The translations under genes were made by a program, and so were the position numbers. Of a stretch of 46,566 nt of DNA, positions 9,057-16,306 are shown piece after piece. Below the pieces are notes generated by a model. It was given only the letters and a program-made list of their open reading frames with translations, did no database searches and was not told the DNA's origin. The stretch is from an uncultured Clostridia bacterium. Its GTDB lineage: Bacteria; Bacillota; Clostridia; TANB77; CAG-508. The stretch is from positions 1-46,566 of the forward strand of contig CALXRW010000011.1 in NCBI GenBank assembly GCA_944390965.1, given 5' to 3'. Numbering within the stretch: the stretch's first letter is position 1; every line of letters starts with the position of its first letter.

Positions 9057-9082
9057 ACATTAGGAACACGTTCCTAATGTTC
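9055..9082. terminator. Shared hairpin covering two convergent stop codons
   Basis: A near-perfect palindrome with 13-base arms GAACATTAGGAAC and GTTCCTAATGTTC. The sspH TGA (9054-9056) and the TGA of the minus-strand gene (9083-9081) both lie at its ends. It has no clear T-run, so termination would rely on the stem or on collision of convergent transcription. Confidence 0.6.
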
Positions 9083-9521
9083 AACTAATATCTCTTTCTT
9101 CTTCGTCTCTTTGTATTTGTGTTATGTGTACTATTTTTCCATCTATTTCTCTTAAGTTTAAATGTCGGAAATAGCCTGCTAAAAATTCAGGATTTCCTAT
9201 CTCCTTTTGGTTTAGTTCTAGCACTCTTGTACCATGAATTGCTTTTTCTTTTCCTAGATAGAAATCTTCTTTCATTACTAGATTTGGTCTATCAATTTCC
9301 AATTGAAATAAATAGCATAGTAATTCTGCTGTTACTTTTATATCATTCTTAGGATTTAATATATCTGTTATACTAACTCCTCTTGCCATTAGTTCAAAAA
9401 TTCTTTTTTTCTCTCTTTCTCGAACTTCTTTAGATAAATTTGGATTTTCTTGATCAAGCTTACGATTCTCTCTTACTTTATTTGCTAAATATTCGAGTTG
9501 TAATCTTGTTAATTTTTTCAT
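9081..9521 (-). CDS. Unrecognised 146-residue protein downstream of dtd
   Basis: I do not recognise the family. The first half is rich in lysine, arginine and glutamate and is predicted helical (REREKKRIFELMARGVSITD); the second half is mixed, ending HITQIQRDEEERDIS. No signal peptide, membrane segment or metal-binding motif is visible. Its start lies 9 bases after the dtd stop and its upstream AGGTTG is a weak ribosome binding site, so it is probably expressed with dtd. Soluble and possibly a nucleic-acid or protein-binding factor, but that is only an inference from charge. Confidence 0.65.
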   Translation of the reverse strand: MKKLTRLQLEYLANKVRENRKLDQENPNLSKEVREREKKRIFELMARGVSITDILNPKNDIKVTAELLCYLFQLEIDRPNLVMKEDFYLGKEKAIHGTRVLELNQKEIGNPEFLAGYFRHLNLREIDGKIVHITQIQRDEEERDIS

Positions 9522-9530
9522 TTTTCAACC

Positions 9531-9968
9531 TCATTTCTCTAAAATTATTGTAACAGGTCCGTCATTTAAGAATTCTACTTTCATATGTGCTCCAAACACT
9601 CCAGCTTGTACTTCAAATCCCAACTCTCTACATTTTTGTTTAAAATACTCATATAATTCTTCTGCTTTTTTTGGTTCTGCCGCTTGAATGAAACTTGGTC
9701 TATTTCCTTTATTGCAATCTGCATATAGTGTGAATTGAGATATAATTAATAATTTTCCATTTATATCTTTTAAAGATAAATTCATTTTATCATTTTCATC
9801 TCTAAACACTCTTAGGTTACACACTTTATTAGCTAGCCAATCAGCTTGTTCTCTTGTGTCGTTTTGTCCCACTCCAAGAAGAATTAAAAAACCTTTTTCG
9901 ATTTCTCCAGTAATTTTTCCTTCTACTTCTACTCTTGCATAAGCAACTCTCTGTAATACTAATTTCAT
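9531..9968 (-). CDS. dtd: D-aminoacyl-tRNA deacylase
   Basis: This enzyme hydrolyses D-Tyr and other D-amino acids, and glycine mischarged on tRNA-Ala, from tRNA, protecting translation. At 145 residues it has the normal length. The family start [15 protein letters not shown], the active-site [17 protein letters not shown] (SQxxL group) and the C-terminal NDGPVTI (the NxGPxT gly-cisPro-like motif region) are all present. It is followed closely by the 9081-9521 gene and preceded 14 bases away by the CmpB-type gene, so the three probably form one operon. Confidence 0.96.
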   Translation of the reverse strand: MKLVLQRVAYARVEVEGKITGEIEKGFLILLGVGQNDTREQADWLANKVCNLRVFRDENDKMNLSLKDINGKLLIISQFTLYADCNKGNRPSFIQAAEPKKAEELYEYFKQKCRELGFEVQAGVFGAHMKVEFLNDGPVTIILEK

Positions 9969-9982
9969 GATTTTAATCTCCT

Positions 9983-10795
9983 TTATTTTTGTCTTGGTGT
10001 GAATACTTTTACATAATAAGGTTGAATATCTTTTAAGATACTGTCAATATAAATAATATTTCCATCTTTTCCTATTACCTTTAAATTTGGAAATGTTCTT
10101 AACATTTTTTTGTCTGAAAAGAGGGTATCAGAAATATCTTTAATAATAGGATTCTCATATAATTTTTTACCACTTTCTAAATATGCTTCCGCATTTTGAA
10201 GTTCTAAATTGTGTTCTAATACTAACCTTGTAAAGAACATTTTTAAGGCAAAACCTGTTATGAAACAGTCCAATATTAAAAATATAATAAAAAATAAAAC
10301 AACCTTTTTTAATATTTTTATTTTTCTTCTTTCTTTTACTTTGTTAATCCATTTATCTACTTTTACATTAAAATAGGTCATAAGAAATATAGCTAATACT
10401 CCCCAGAATAAGGAGAATGAAAAGCAAATTCTCCCATTTATATTAAATGGCATTCCAGAATAATCCCACCATTTTACATGGAATAAAATTTCTCCAATGA
10501 AACTAATTATATATTCTACGATAGAACCTACAATGAATCCTCCTATAAATAATGTAAAATTATTTTTCTTAAAATACTGTAAAAAGAGTATCATCACTAC
10601 CGCACCTAACCCATAAATGGAGCAAAATGGACCATACAAAAAGCTTTGTCTACTTTCTAATACACCTTTTGTTGCTAAGCCATATAATGTTTCAACTACA
10701 AAACCTACCACACTATAAATTACAAAATAGGTTAGAATTCTCCATATACTAATTCCGCATATTGTAAAATTCTTTTTTTCTTTTGCTTTTTCCAT
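9983..10795 (-). CDS. Membrane protein of the CmpB / 'ABC transporter type IV' family
   Basis: A 270-residue membrane protein with about six hydrophobic segments. The conserved features of the putative CmpB permease family are present: [11 protein letters not shown] in the first helix, [28 protein letters not shown] and [21 protein letters not shown] cytosolic tail of about 60 residues follows the last helix. The family is named as an ABC transporter component, but no ATPase gene lies here and the real role is unknown. It probably leads the operon with dtd. Confidence 0.85.
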   Translation of the reverse strand: MEKAKEKKNFTICGISIWRILTYFVIYSVVGFVVETLYGLATKGVLESRQSFLYGPFCSIYGLGAVVMILFLQYFKKNNFTLFIGGFIVGSIVEYIISFIGEILFHVKWWDYSGMPFNINGRICFSFSLFWGVLAIFLMTYFNVKVDKWINKVKERRKIKILKKVVLFFIIFLILDCFITGFALKMFFTRLVLEHNLELQNAEAYLESGKKLYENPIIKDISDTLFSDKKMLRTFPNLKVIGKDGNIIYIDSILKDIQPYYVKVFTPRQK

Positions 10796-10914
10796 TTTTT
10801 ATCAATCCTTTCCCAAGGCATAATTTTTATTTCTCATTATTACATCTTACCTTACTTTATGTTTTTTGTAAACACATTGTAACAAAAATGTAATATTTTT
10901 TTGTCGAAATTTTA

Positions 10915-10943
10915 TTGACTTTCATTTTTTTTATCTTTAAAAT
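10915..10943 (+). promoter_or_regulatory. Promoter of plus-strand nrdG
   Basis: TTGACT (10915-10920), 17 bases, TAAAAT (10938-10943): the same boxes as the 6S-like RNA promoter. A start near 10950 supports the ATG at 10980 over the TTG at 10956. Confidence 0.75.
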
Positions 10944-10979
10944 AGCTTTATAAAATTGTTTAAAGGTTGGTGTCAAATT

Positions 10980-11483
10980 ATGAATTTAGCTGGTTTTTAT
11001 GATGAGAGTATTTCAAATGGATTAGGATGGAGAGCAGTTGTATTTGTGAGTGGATGTCCTCATCACTGTCATAATTGTCACAACTTAGAAGCACAAGATT
11101 TTAATTATGGAACTCCTTTTCATAGTGAAGAAATTTTAAATAAAATTAAAGAAAATTCTATTTTAAAAGGTGTTACTATCTCTGGTGGTGAGCCATTGTG
11201 CCCAGAAAACCAAGGAGAAGTTTTAAAATTTATAAAAGAAGTAAAAGAAACAAACCCAAAATTAAATATCTGGTGTTATAGTGGATATACATATGAACAA
11301 TTAAAAGAAAGAAACAATCCTATTACAGAAGAGTGTTTAGAAAATATTGATGTTTTGGTAGATGGTCGTTTTATTGAAGAAAAGAAAAACCCTTCTTTGA
11401 AATTTAGAGGGTCAGAAAACCAAAGGATTATTGATTTAAGTAAAACAAGAGCTAATCATCATATCACAGAATTAGGAATTTAA
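10980..11483 (+). CDS. nrdG: Anaerobic ribonucleotide reductase activase (NrdG), copy 1
   Basis: A small radical-SAM enzyme that makes the glycyl radical on NrdD. This 167-residue protein has the 4Fe-4S motif CPHHCHNC, GVTISGGEPLCPE for SAM binding, and the C-terminal LVDGRF and FRGSENQRIIDL segments typical of NrdG. A TTG 24 bases upstream would extend it, but that start lies only a few bases from the inferred transcription start; the ATG gives the usual family N-terminus and follows AAAGGTTGG. It has its own promoter and faces the second nrdG gene, with a shared terminator between them. Confidence 0.93.
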   Translation: MNLAGFYDESISNGLGWRAVVFVSGCPHHCHNCHNLEAQDFNYGTPFHSEEILNKIKENSILKGVTISGGEPLCPENQGEVLKFIKEVKETNPKLNIWCYSGYTYEQLKERNNPITEECLENIDVLVDGRFIEEKKNPSLKFRGSENQRIIDLSKTRANHHITELGI

Positions 11484-11489
11484 GTATTA

Positions 11490-11539
11490 TACAAAAATAG
11501 AGAATTTTGAAAAATATTTCAAAATTCTCTATTTTTGTA
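11490..11539. terminator. Bidirectional terminator between the two nrdG genes
   Basis: Perfect 23-base arms, 11490-11512 and 11517-11539, around an AATA loop, with A-rich and T-rich ends that give a U-tract on either strand. It ends both convergent nrdG transcripts. Confidence 0.9.
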
Positions 11540-11547
11540 TAGTAGTT

Positions 11548-12111
11548 TTATATATAAATATTTTCTTCTTTTCTTTTATAAGTTTCAACTGTTCTTTCTT
11601 CTTTGTAGTTTTCTATTTCAACAGGTTTTCCCTGTTCTAAACTTTTTGCCATATCTAATATTCTTTGGTTTCTAGAACCTTTAAAATACAAGTTTAGACT
11701 TTTTTGTTCTTTTTCAAATTTTCCATCTACTAATACATCTATATTTTCTAATGTTTTTCTAAAATCTTTTTCATTTTGAGCTCTTTTTAATAATTGTTCA
11801 AAAGTAAATCCTGTGTAGCACCATACATTTAGCCCTTTTTTCTTACTATATTCTGCAATTTTCCCTATTGCTTGAGGCTGTAGCATAGGGTCTCCACCCG
11901 ATAAAGTAATTCCATCTTGTCCTTGTAATTGATCAATTTCTTTTTCTAGGTCTTCTATTTCTACTTCATATCCTCCCTGTGGATTATGTGTTTCTGGATT
12001 ATGGCAATCTGGGCAATTGTGAATACATCCTTGCGTCCATAAAACAGTTCTAATTCCTTCTCCATCTACGATACTATCTGGTTGCAAATCTCTTGCTAAT
12101 CTAATTTTCAT
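11548..12111 (-). CDS. nrdG: Anaerobic ribonucleotide reductase activase (NrdG), copy 2
   Basis: A 187-residue radical-SAM activase with CIHNCPDC as the cluster motif, the family DGEGIRTVLWTQG, GITLSGGDPML and LVDGKFEKEQ. It is about 20 residues longer than copy 1 because of a charged C-terminal tail (YKEERTVETYKRKEENIYI). It follows nrdD on the same strand with a 233-base gap, so it is the expected partner of that reductase. The gap contains a structured repeat element. Presence of two activases for one visible NrdD is unusual. Confidence 0.93.
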   Translation of the reverse strand: MKIRLARDLQPDSIVDGEGIRTVLWTQGCIHNCPDCHNPETHNPQGGYEVEIEDLEKEIDQLQGQDGITLSGGDPMLQPQAIGKIAEYSKKKGLNVWCYTGFTFEQLLKRAQNEKDFRKTLENIDVLVDGKFEKEQKSLNLYFKGSRNQRILDMAKSLEQGKPVEIENYKEERTVETYKRKEENIYI

Positions 12112-12205
12112 AGTTGGTCTCCTTTGTAATTTTAATTTTTTATTATGTATTTTTAAAAAAATTTCCTTTAAAATGTAATCATTGTAAATATTTTCTCAGT
12201 TTGAG

Positions 12206-12312
12206 CAACTCTGTACTTATATTTTGAAATAAAAGCTCGAACAGCTTAGCTAGCTTACGGATTTCTCCTTGAACCTTGAGAGTTTTATTGAAAAAATATA
12301 AGTACAGAGTTG
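12206..12312 (+). repeat. Structured repeat element, copy A (outer arms CAACTCTGTACT)
   Basis: Perfect 20-base inverted arms (12206-12225 and 12293-12312) enclose a core shared with 25487-25594: the left block TATTTTGAAATAAAAGCTCG then AACAGC, a short variable hairpin, and CTCCTTGAACCTTGAG then AGTTTTAT. An inner stem AATAAAA...TTTTATT is also available. The orientation given is that of the shared core; it is antisense to nrdD-nrdG. No coding potential. Confidence 0.8.
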
Positions 12313-12344
12313 TCATTCACATTTTTTATAAAGCCAGCTTTGAA

Positions 12345-14708
12345 TTATTGATGTTTTACTCTATCCCTTAACTCTGCTAGTTTTGCATTGTTCCATCTAT
12401 CTGTTGTTCCTACTAAGTATCCTGTAATTCTTCTAATTCTTTCAAAAGGAACATCTCCCTCTGTTCTACCACAGCCAGGACAAACATCATTAATCACTCC
12501 TGAAAATCCACAAACAGGGTCTCTATCGACTGGATGGTTAATTGCTCCATATCCTATGTTGTTTTCTTTCATTAGATGTACTACTCTTTTTATTGCTTCA
12601 ATATTTTCTGTTGTATCTCCATCTAATTCCACATATGTAATATGTCCTCCATTAGTTAATGCATGATATGGTGCTTCTATTTTTATTTTATCTGCAATAG
12701 AAATTGGATAATATACAGGAACATGGAAAGAGTTTGTGTAATATTCTCTATCGGTAACACCTTTTATTTTTCCATATACTGCTCTATCTATTTCAGTAAA
12801 TCTTCCAGATAATCCTTCAGCTGGTGTTGCAATAACAGAAAAGTTTAGTTTATATTTTTCTGAATATTGATCTGCTTTCTCCCTTATATGTTTTATAATT
12901 TCCATTCCTAGTTTATTAGATTCTTTACTTTCTCCATGATGTTTTCCTGTTAATGCTTTTAGACATTCTGCTAAACCTATAAAACCAATGGTTAATGTTC
13001 CATGTTTTAATATTCTACGTAATTTATCGTCTGGTCCAAGTTTTTCTCCGTCAATCCATACTCCTTCCCCAATTAAGAATGGAAAATTGTGTACTCTTTT
13101 ATTGCATTGGATTTCAAATCTTTCTAATAATTGATCTTTAATCAGTTCTAATTTTTCATCTAAATCTTGATAAAAGGCTTCTAAATCTGGTTCTTTTCTT
13201 CCATCTAAAATTCCATGCTTAATTCCCAACCTTGGCAAATTAACTGTTGTAAAAGATAGATTACCTCTTCCTCCTGTAACAGATTTATCTGGGTCAACTA
13301 TATTTCCTAATACCCTTGTACGACATCCCATATACGCTACTTCTGTATTGTAATCGCCTTCTTTATAAAATTCTTTATTAAATGGTGCATCCATAAATGA
13401 AAAATTAGGAAATAATCTTTTTGCTGTTACTTTACAAGCTAATTCAAACAAATCATAATTTGGATCTGTTTCATTATAATTTACCCCTTCTTTAATTTTA
13501 AAAATAGAGATTGGAAAAATTGGTGTTTCGCTTTTACCTAAACCAGATTCTGTTGCTAATAAAAAGTTTTTAATTACCATTCTGCCTTCTGGAGAAGTAT
13601 CTGTTCCAAAATTAACAGATGAAAATGGAACTTGTGCTCCTGCTCTAGAATGCATAGTGTTTACATTATGAATAAAAGCTTCCATTGCTTGGTATGTAAC
13701 TCTGTCTGTTTTTTTCATTGCTTTATCATAAGCTATTCGGAACATTCTTTGCAATTCTTCAGAATCTCTTGTAAATTTATAAAAATCACTTATATCAAAT
13801 TCTATGGAATTAATTTTATCAATTTCTCTTTCAATTCCATTCATTGCTACAAATTTATTAAATTCTGTATAATCTAAAATATCACAAATGGTTTGTTTAA
13901 ATTGCTTTTTAAATGTTTTTAATACACCTGGTGCCATATAAAAATCAAATGCTGGTATACTTTGTCCTCCATGTTGATCATTTTGATTAGATTGAATAGC
14001 AATTGCAGCTAATGCTGAATATGTCATAATATCTTGAGGTTCTCTAATACTTCCATCTCCTGTTGAAAATCCATTTTTGAAAAGTTTGTCTAATTCAATT
14101 TGGCAACATGTTGTAGTTCCCATTGGTAAAAAATCCATATCATGTATATGAATATCTCCACTCTCATGTGCTTCTGCAAATTGTTTTTTCATTAAATATG
14201 TTTTTGAAAATTCCTTAGAAACAGTACTACCAAATTCTAACATTGTTCCCATTGCAGTATTACCATTAATGTTAGCATTTTCCCTTTTATCATTTTCTTC
14301 AAATGCTGCTTTTAACCCTAAATTTTCAATTGATTTTAAAAATTTATGTAATCTTTTTTCATCGGAAAATGCTTCTCTAGATTTTGCTCTTCTTTCACGA
14401 TACTGTGAAAAAGATTGATATACATCTTCATATCCTTTTTCTTTTAATTCCTTTTCAATGAAATCTTGTATTTCTTCAATTTTTATATTATCTTTTTGTG
14501 ATTTTTTTATATCCTCAATGACATTATGGTAAATTAAATTAATGTCCTCTGTATGATATTTTAGTTCTTCTTCCCTTGCGTTTTCTGGACTTACACTATC
14601 AAATCCTTTTTTGATTGCCATTGCAATCTTAGCCCCATTAAAATCTACCTTTCTTCCATTTCTTTTTACAACTTTTATGTCTAATTCTTTTTCTAAAGTA
14701 TCTTCCAT
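12345..14708 (-). CDS. nrdD: Anaerobic ribonucleoside-triphosphate reductase (class III)
   Basis: Oxygen-sensitive enzyme that reduces ribonucleotides to deoxyribonucleotides with a glycyl radical. The 787-residue chain has an N-terminal ATP-cone (VVKRNGRKVDFNGAKIAMAI, then to about residue 105), the large barrel domain, the zinc segment with VCGFSG and CPGCGR, and the radical loop RRITGYLVGTTDRWN with the radical glycine near residue 763. The start is placed at the second ATG, seven to nine bases after AAAGGATG; the first ATG overlaps that site. It is transcribed before copy 2 of nrdG. Confidence 0.97.
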   Translation of the reverse strand: MEDTLEKELDIKVVKRNGRKVDFNGAKIAMAIKKGFDSVSPENAREEELKYHTEDINLIYHNVIEDIKKSQKDNIKIEEIQDFIEKELKEKGYEDVYQSFSQYRERRAKSREAFSDEKRLHKFLKSIENLGLKAAFEENDKRENANINGNTAMGTMLEFGSTVSKEFSKTYLMKKQFAEAHESGDIHIHDMDFLPMGTTTCCQIELDKLFKNGFSTGDGSIREPQDIMTYSALAAIAIQSNQNDQHGGQSIPAFDFYMAPGVLKTFKKQFKQTICDILDYTEFNKFVAMNGIEREIDKINSIEFDISDFYKFTRDSEELQRMFRIAYDKAMKKTDRVTYQAMEAFIHNVNTMHSRAGAQVPFSSVNFGTDTSPEGRMVIKNFLLATESGLGKSETPIFPISIFKIKEGVNYNETDPNYDLFELACKVTAKRLFPNFSFMDAPFNKEFYKEGDYNTEVAYMGCRTRVLGNIVDPDKSVTGGRGNLSFTTVNLPRLGIKHGILDGRKEPDLEAFYQDLDEKLELIKDQLLERFEIQCNKRVHNFPFLIGEGVWIDGEKLGPDDKLRRILKHGTLTIGFIGLAECLKALTGKHHGESKESNKLGMEIIKHIREKADQYSEKYKLNFSVIATPAEGLSGRFTEIDRAVYGKIKGVTDREYYTNSFHVPVYYPISIADKIKIEAPYHALTNGGHITYVELDGDTTENIEAIKRVVHLMKENNIGYGAINHPVDRDPVCGFSGVINDVCPGCGRTEGDVPFERIRRITGYLVGTTDRWNNAKLAELRDRVKHQ

Positions 14709-14794
14709 TTTTATCATCCTTTCTTAAGTAAAAATTTTATTATTTTTTTGTTAGAATGATATTATACTTACTATTTAAAAATGTCAATACTTTT

Positions 14795-14838
14795 AAAAAA
14801 GATTTTTGAAAAAATATATTTTTTCAAAAATCTTTTTT
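14795..14838 (-). terminator. Terminator after the 15002-16123 gene
   Basis: A perfect palindrome with 22-base arms (14795-14816 and 14817-14838) without a loop base, A/T-rich with long T-runs at both ends. It lies in the 293-base gap between nrdD and the next upstream gene. The rest of the gap is A/T-rich without a convincing gene. Confidence 0.75.
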
Positions 14839-15001
14839 ATTTTTGCATTTTTGTGTTTTCCTTTTCATTTCAACATTTTCGTTTGTTTTGTTGTGTGAAT
14901 GTTTTTGTTATTTTTCGCAATATTTTTAAAAATCATTTTTCTATTATATAAAAAATTATACAAAGTTTCATGTTTTTGCATCATGAAGTAAGATATGATT
15001 T

Positions 15002-16123
15002 TTATTTTTGGAATTTTGTGATGTCTGAAATCTTTGCTGCAAAATATGGTGTATCTTTCCCTTGTTCTATTAAGAAAATAGAAAATGTATTATCTACAGA
15101 AAATTCTCTTTTTTCTTCTTCCATTTGTATTGAAAATGCTCTGTTGGTCATCCCTGCTTCACTTTTAATTTTTCCTCCTTTTTTATTTAATTCAAATTCA
15201 ATTGTTTGAATTGCTTTATCAATAATATATTCTTCTCCTGTTGAAAAACGGAAAGGTTTATTTTCCACATCTTTTATTTCTTCTTTAATCTTAAATTGGA
15301 GATTTGGTATTTTTAAATTTTCTCCTTCCATTAGCATACGTCCGCCTTGATATTTTTCCTCTTCTTCTTTTATGTGGTCATATATAGCTTTAAAAGTAGT
15401 ACCATCTCCACCTTTATTAATAATAATTTCATCATTTCCCTTTGTTATTAATTTAATTGCAAAATCATTTACGGAATGATAATATAAGACTTCCACTTGT
15501 CTTCCCACTCTATCATCTGTTGCTTCATTAATACCAAAATAACTTACATCTTCATAATTTCCAAATTTTCCTTTTTCCAAATCTGTAAATTCATTGTCAA
15601 ATTCAAATTCTTTTTTTAGCATAGTATACAAAAAATAGTCTTGGTCATTTTGTTCTGACCATTCAAAGTCATCCAATATGTCACTCGTTTCAGCAAATTT
15701 TTCTTCTAAGGCTTTTTCTATTTCCTCTTTTAAAGTAAAAGTAGGATGACCATAAACTTTATAATAAGAATCTTCGGATAATTGACTAGCATCAAAAGTC
15801 TCTTTATTTAAATTATCAACTGTTTTTGGTTGTGGTGAGAAAATAATATCTTGTTTTGCTAGTTCATTTTTTAAATCATTCCATATTAACTGAAAAGTAC
15901 CACACCATGCAGCATTTTCTCCAATTTCATCCTCCAAAGTTAAAGCCACATCAATATTTTCTATATATTGTGTTTTTTCTTGTGGTGAATATTTCTTTCC
16001 CCATGTACTAAATAAAACTGGTTCATTTGCTTTCATTCTTGCATGGTCAATAAAATATAAGCTTACAAAAACAATAATGATAATTGCGATTACAATTCCT
16101 AATGCTCTCCAAAAAGTTTTCAT
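15002..16123 (-). CDS. Membrane-anchored protein, weakly serpin-like
   Basis: A 373-residue protein with an N-terminal membrane anchor (about residues 7-27, IVIAIIIIVFVSLYFI) and a large extracellular part. I do not recognise it with certainty. The end resembles serpins in order: IEFELNKKGGKIKSEAG at the place of the hinge (E-E-G-A-A), then FSVDNTFSIFLIEQGKDTPYFAAKI at the place of the breach/RCL-following strand (HPFLFFIRDN...LFMGRV), and FQLIWNDLKNELAKQDIIFSP near the start recalls the serpin helix A. The likeness is weak and unverified. It appears to be a single-gene unit, between a hairpin after ppdK and its own terminator. Confidence 0.75.
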   Translation of the reverse strand: MKTFWRALGIVIAIIIIVFVSLYFIDHARMKANEPVLFSTWGKKYSPQEKTQYIENIDVALTLEDEIGENAAWCGTFQLIWNDLKNELAKQDIIFSPQPKTVDNLNKETFDASQLSEDSYYKVYGHPTFTLKEEIEKALEEKFAETSDILDDFEWSEQNDQDYFLYTMLKKEFEFDNEFTDLEKGKFGNYEDVSYFGINEATDDRVGRQVEVLYYHSVNDFAIKLITKGNDEIIINKGGDGTTFKAIYDHIKEEEEKYQGGRMLMEGENLKIPNLQFKIKEEIKDVENKPFRFSTGEEYIIDKAIQTIEFELNKKGGKIKSEAGMTNRAFSIQMEEEKREFSVDNTFSIFLIEQGKDTPYFAAKISDITKFQK

Positions 16124-16172
16124 GCATATTCTCCTTTCTCATAATATTTTGTTTTTCATTATTTTTTTCAAA

Positions 16173-16199
16173 GTATGGACGATTAAAATTGCCCCATAC
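16173..16199. repeat. Decayed copy of the GGGCGATT hairpin repeat
   Basis: The segment GACGATTAAAATTGCCCC followed by ATACA is a mutated form of the GGGCGATTAAAATCGCCC repeat seen at 3080, 19236, 21443 and 27168. The stem is broken by two substitutions. Confidence 0.55.
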
Positions 16200-16248
16200 A
16201 TTTTTGCATAATTTTGCACGGTCTTTTTCTAATATATTCCTATAACAT

Positions 16249-16300
16249 TTTAGGGACAGTTTCATACCATTATTTTAGTGGTAAATAAACTGTCCCTAAA
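16249..16300. terminator. Hairpin after ppdK
   Basis: Perfect 14-base arms TTTAGGGACAGTTT (16249-16262) and AAACTGTCCCTAAA (16287-16300), with an inner TACCA/TGGTA pair. It lies just beyond the ppdK stop on the minus strand. There is no long U-run, so it may be a repeat element or a stem that protects the mRNA end as much as a terminator. Confidence 0.6.
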
Positions 16301-16306
16301 TTAATT

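Noticed and set aside
10956-10979. TTG start extending plus-strand NrdG by eight codons
   Set aside because: It lies only a few bases from the inferred transcription start and lacks a ribosome binding site.
16047-16265. 72-codon minus-strand frame upstream of the membrane-anchored gene
   Set aside because: It overlaps the start of the annotated gene in another frame, lacks a ribosome binding site and runs into a hairpin.
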